From positions 1 to 8,152 of the forward strand of contig CALIBA010000023.1 of the NCBI GenBank assembly GCA_938045435.1: a stretch of 8,152 bases of DNA, given 5' to 3'. Of the stretch, positions 7,501-8,152 are shown piece after piece. The notes beneath the pieces were generated by a model. It searched no databases and had not been told where the DNA came from. It saw only the letters and a list, made by a program, of their open reading frames with translations. Made by a program: the position numbers and the translations under genes. The DNA comes from an uncultured Selenomonas sp. (lineage in GTDB: Bacteria > Bacillota > Negativicutes > Selenomonadales > Selenomonadaceae). Numbering within the stretch: position 1 is the stretch's first letter; each line of letters opens with the position of its first letter.

Positions 7501-7808
7501 AGTGTCCCGCCATCCGCATGAAACCACTCCGTATGCGGCTCACGCTCCACTTGCAGGGATTCCAGATAGGCGTGGAAATCGTGGTCGATGAAGTATTCGC
7601 CCGAGCCGTCCTTATACATCGCATTGTCCGCCCATGCGAGTTCCCAGTGAATATGCGCCGTATGCGTCTGCTGTGCGATGCGCTGCTCGACCGTCTGCCG
7701 CTCCGTGTAGCCGACCTTCGTCCAGCCCTCGTGATAGGAGACACCAGGTGTGTTGTAGGCATAGATCATCGGGACAATACGCGCAAACGAGTTGATCTGC
7801 ACCGCCAT
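4521..7808 (-). CDS. GIY-YIG nuclease / SF2 helicase restriction protein with C-terminal methyltransferase-like remnant
   Basis: A large cytoplasmic restriction (or other anti-phage) subunit. Residue numbers count from the alternative GTG at 7811. I prefer ATG 7808-7806, giving 1,095 residues, because GGAG lies 8 nt upstream. In order: residues 15-100 resemble a GIY-YIG/T5orf172 nuclease (MIYAYNT, TKVGYT, VEQRI, GEYFID, TEWF). Residues 125-520 are a complete SF2 motor: Q-like RREQADAV, Walker A AKPRFGKT (153-160), DEAQ box (270-273), SGTPFKA (297-303), motif V VGQLTVGVTIPEW (485-497), motif VI YMQAAFRAQNP (512-522). Residues ~715-860 are highly charged and probably coiled coil. Residues ~960-1070 resemble the start of an N6-methyltransferase fold (FTPRRVVRQMV, FADLYMKSGLYITEI, QVYGMAPTRIIYLI). 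No NPPY/DPPY-type motif is visible. The gene overlaps the stop of the upstream methyltransferase, which implies translational coupling. It converges on the TtcA-like gene with 5 bp between them. Function as a restriction enzyme is inferred from domains and neighbour. Confidence 0.88.
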   Translation of the reverse strand: MAVQINSFARIVPMIYAYNTPGVSYHEGWTKVGYTERQTVEQRIAQQTHTAHIHWELAWADNAMYKDGSGEYFIDHDFHAYLESLQVEREPHTEWFHADGGTLLGHFHRFASRKTPQTVAKHTYELRREQADAVQMTADYFKNGGTEFLWNAKPRFGKTLTSYDLIRRMGFTKVLIVTNRPSIANSWAEDFHRFIAWRGDLAFVSDTEALRGRAGVLGREAYTSLPNVEEIGMVAFESLQGLKGSVYFGGEFDKLRWVSELPFDLLIVDEAQEGVDTMRTERAFRQIHRAHTLYLSGTPFKALASAQFAADQIYNWSYADEQEAKAQWAGDGYNPYEPLPQLSMFTYQLSPMLAEDLRHGIDLEDESVNYAFDLNEFFATNEGGRFVHEAEIRKFLHALRTNEKYPFSTEELRRELPHTLWLLNRVASAKALARLLREDPVFRDYEVVLAAGDGALDDVRANDAAYDRVRETIRKHARTITLSVGQLTVGVTIPEWCGVLMLCNLQSPSSYMQAAFRAQNPCTLTVNGQRMRKERAYVFDFDPARTLIIFDEFANNLSPETTDGRGTGAARETNIRRLLNFFPVLGEDDAGRMVQLYAAQVLTIPRRLKSMEVVRRGFLSNFLFRDIGMVFGAPAIVRDIMDKLTPAQEDTRKNNAPSLDGLSSVAVDENGDAVISNEIVIGRTQDIFDAKHYAEIEEHIAPHIDGIAVSDGAAAVQASMEQLAATVKEKVRTEIVAPVADAYEVKAGARKHLLEQTEREIDRRLEELRGDYVQEENIARAELMRQRFAAETQAEVQAAEERFDTRIAEALDALKASAAVVVKETIENKPAELVERMERVKAEEKKRTMEDEVRARLRGFSRTIPSFIMAYGDENMTLANFDDYTDDDVFEEVTGISEADFRFLRDGGTYLNPETGAKEHFAGHIFDEVVFNDSIAEFMKKKRELADYFDEGHTEDIFDYIPPQKTNQIFTPRRVVRQMVDALERENPGCYDDPTHTFADLYMKSGLYITEIVKRLYHSDKIKAEYPNDAERIRHILQHQVYGMAPTRIIYLIATNYILGFDEKMRLETKNFVQADAAQAAKEGRLTELVEKHFG

Positions 7809-8152
7809 CACGTCATCTCCTTTACATGGGACTCGATAAAGGCAATCTCCTCCACCGAAAGCCCATACTTCGCATAGAGTTGTCGGTCAATCTCCGCAAC
7901 AGACTGCGACCAGTCAATATCCGAAGAGAGGGAAAAATCTTGGAGGGGAATCAAAGACCAAACTTTAGGCGGACAGTGCTGCGTCACTTTCTTGATACCC
8001 AAAAGTGCACGGAAAAACTTTGTTTTCATGTATATCGCTAAGTTTTTAGGCTGTTCAATCGTATCAAAAGGACCGGCACAAAGGAACGTGTCAGATGTCC
8101 CCTCGTTTGGATGTCCTAGTGTTGGCTCTGTTAGTGTTTCTCCATATTTCCC
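7808..8152 (-). CDS. Eco57I-type N6-adenine DNA methyltransferase, C-terminal fragment (partial)
   Basis: The minus strand is open from the window edge (8152) to TGA 7810-7808, giving 114 residues. The true start lies outside the window, so the ATG at 8029 is only an internal methionine. The segment AIYMKTKFFRALLGIKKVTQ, then CPPKVWSLIPLQDF and finally IDWSQSVAEIDRQLYAKYGL followed by EEIAFIE is the characteristic end of Eco57I/N6-type restriction-modification methyltransferases. The catalytic domain is not in view. It would methylate adenine in the recognition site to protect host DNA and may provide sequence recognition for the whole system. Its stop codon overlaps the start of the nuclease-helicase gene (GTGA with the GTG, or TGATG with the preferred ATG), so the two form one operon. 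Confidence 0.82.
   Translation of the reverse strand, partial: GKYGETLTEPTLGHPNEGTSDTFLCAGPFDTIEQPKNLAIYMKTKFFRALLGIKKVTQHCPPKVWSLIPLQDFSLSSDIDWSQSVAEIDRQLYAKYGLSVEEIAFIESHVKEMT

Noticed and set aside
4449..7877. A 1,142-codon open frame on the plus strand, antisense to the restriction protein
   Set aside because: Its translation is dominated by Arg, Leu, His and Ile with no recognisable domain. The opposite strand has full helicase motifs and strong GC bias at third codon positions, which leaves the antisense frame open by chance.

Overview
The window looks like a chromosomal segment of a Gram-positive-lineage bacterium (Bacillota), probably a Negativicutes member such as a Selenomonas relative. 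The evidence is the style of the PheS, PheT and ThiN proteins, the AGGAGG-type ribosome binding sites and the mixed, fairly GC-rich coding sequence. The genus is an inference from family resemblance, not a search result.

Layout. (1) Positions 1-2353, minus strand: a pheS-pheT pair for phenylalanyl-tRNA synthetase. pheS is split by a frameshift near 2070-2075. pheT is open to the window edge but stops resembling PheT near position 45, about halfway through the protein. (2) Positions 2369-2984: an AT-rich divergent intergenic region holding a 378-bp internally deleted IS481-like element (2497-2874). The element keeps both imperfect terminal inverted repeats but has lost most of its transposase. 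(3) Positions 2985-4515, plus strand: a likely two-gene operon of thiamine pyrophosphokinase (thiN) and a TtcA-family PP-loop tRNA thiolation protein, behind an extended -10 promoter. (4) Positions 4521-8152, minus strand: a restriction-modification operon converging on the TtcA-like gene with only 5 bp between stop codons. Its upstream gene is an Eco57I/N6-adenine-type DNA methyltransferase, of which only the C-terminal 114 residues are present. It overlaps a 1,095-residue protein that combines an N-terminal GIY-YIG/T5orf172-type nuclease-like domain, an SF2 helicase motor, a long charged helical region and a C-terminal remnant resembling the start of an N6-methyltransferase fold.

How they work together. 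The methyltransferase and the nuclease-helicase appear translationally coupled and very likely form one restriction-modification or related anti-phage system. thiN and the TtcA-like gene are housekeeping functions (thiamine diphosphate formation and tRNA 2-thiocytidine-type modification). The pheST pair is either a decaying or rearranged copy, with an intact one elsewhere, or carries sequence or assembly errors. The window alone cannot decide this, and it is the main caution for a reader. The strongest candidate for unusual biology is the C-terminal methyltransferase-like domain of the restriction protein, which has a degenerate AdoMet motif and no visible catalytic motif IV.
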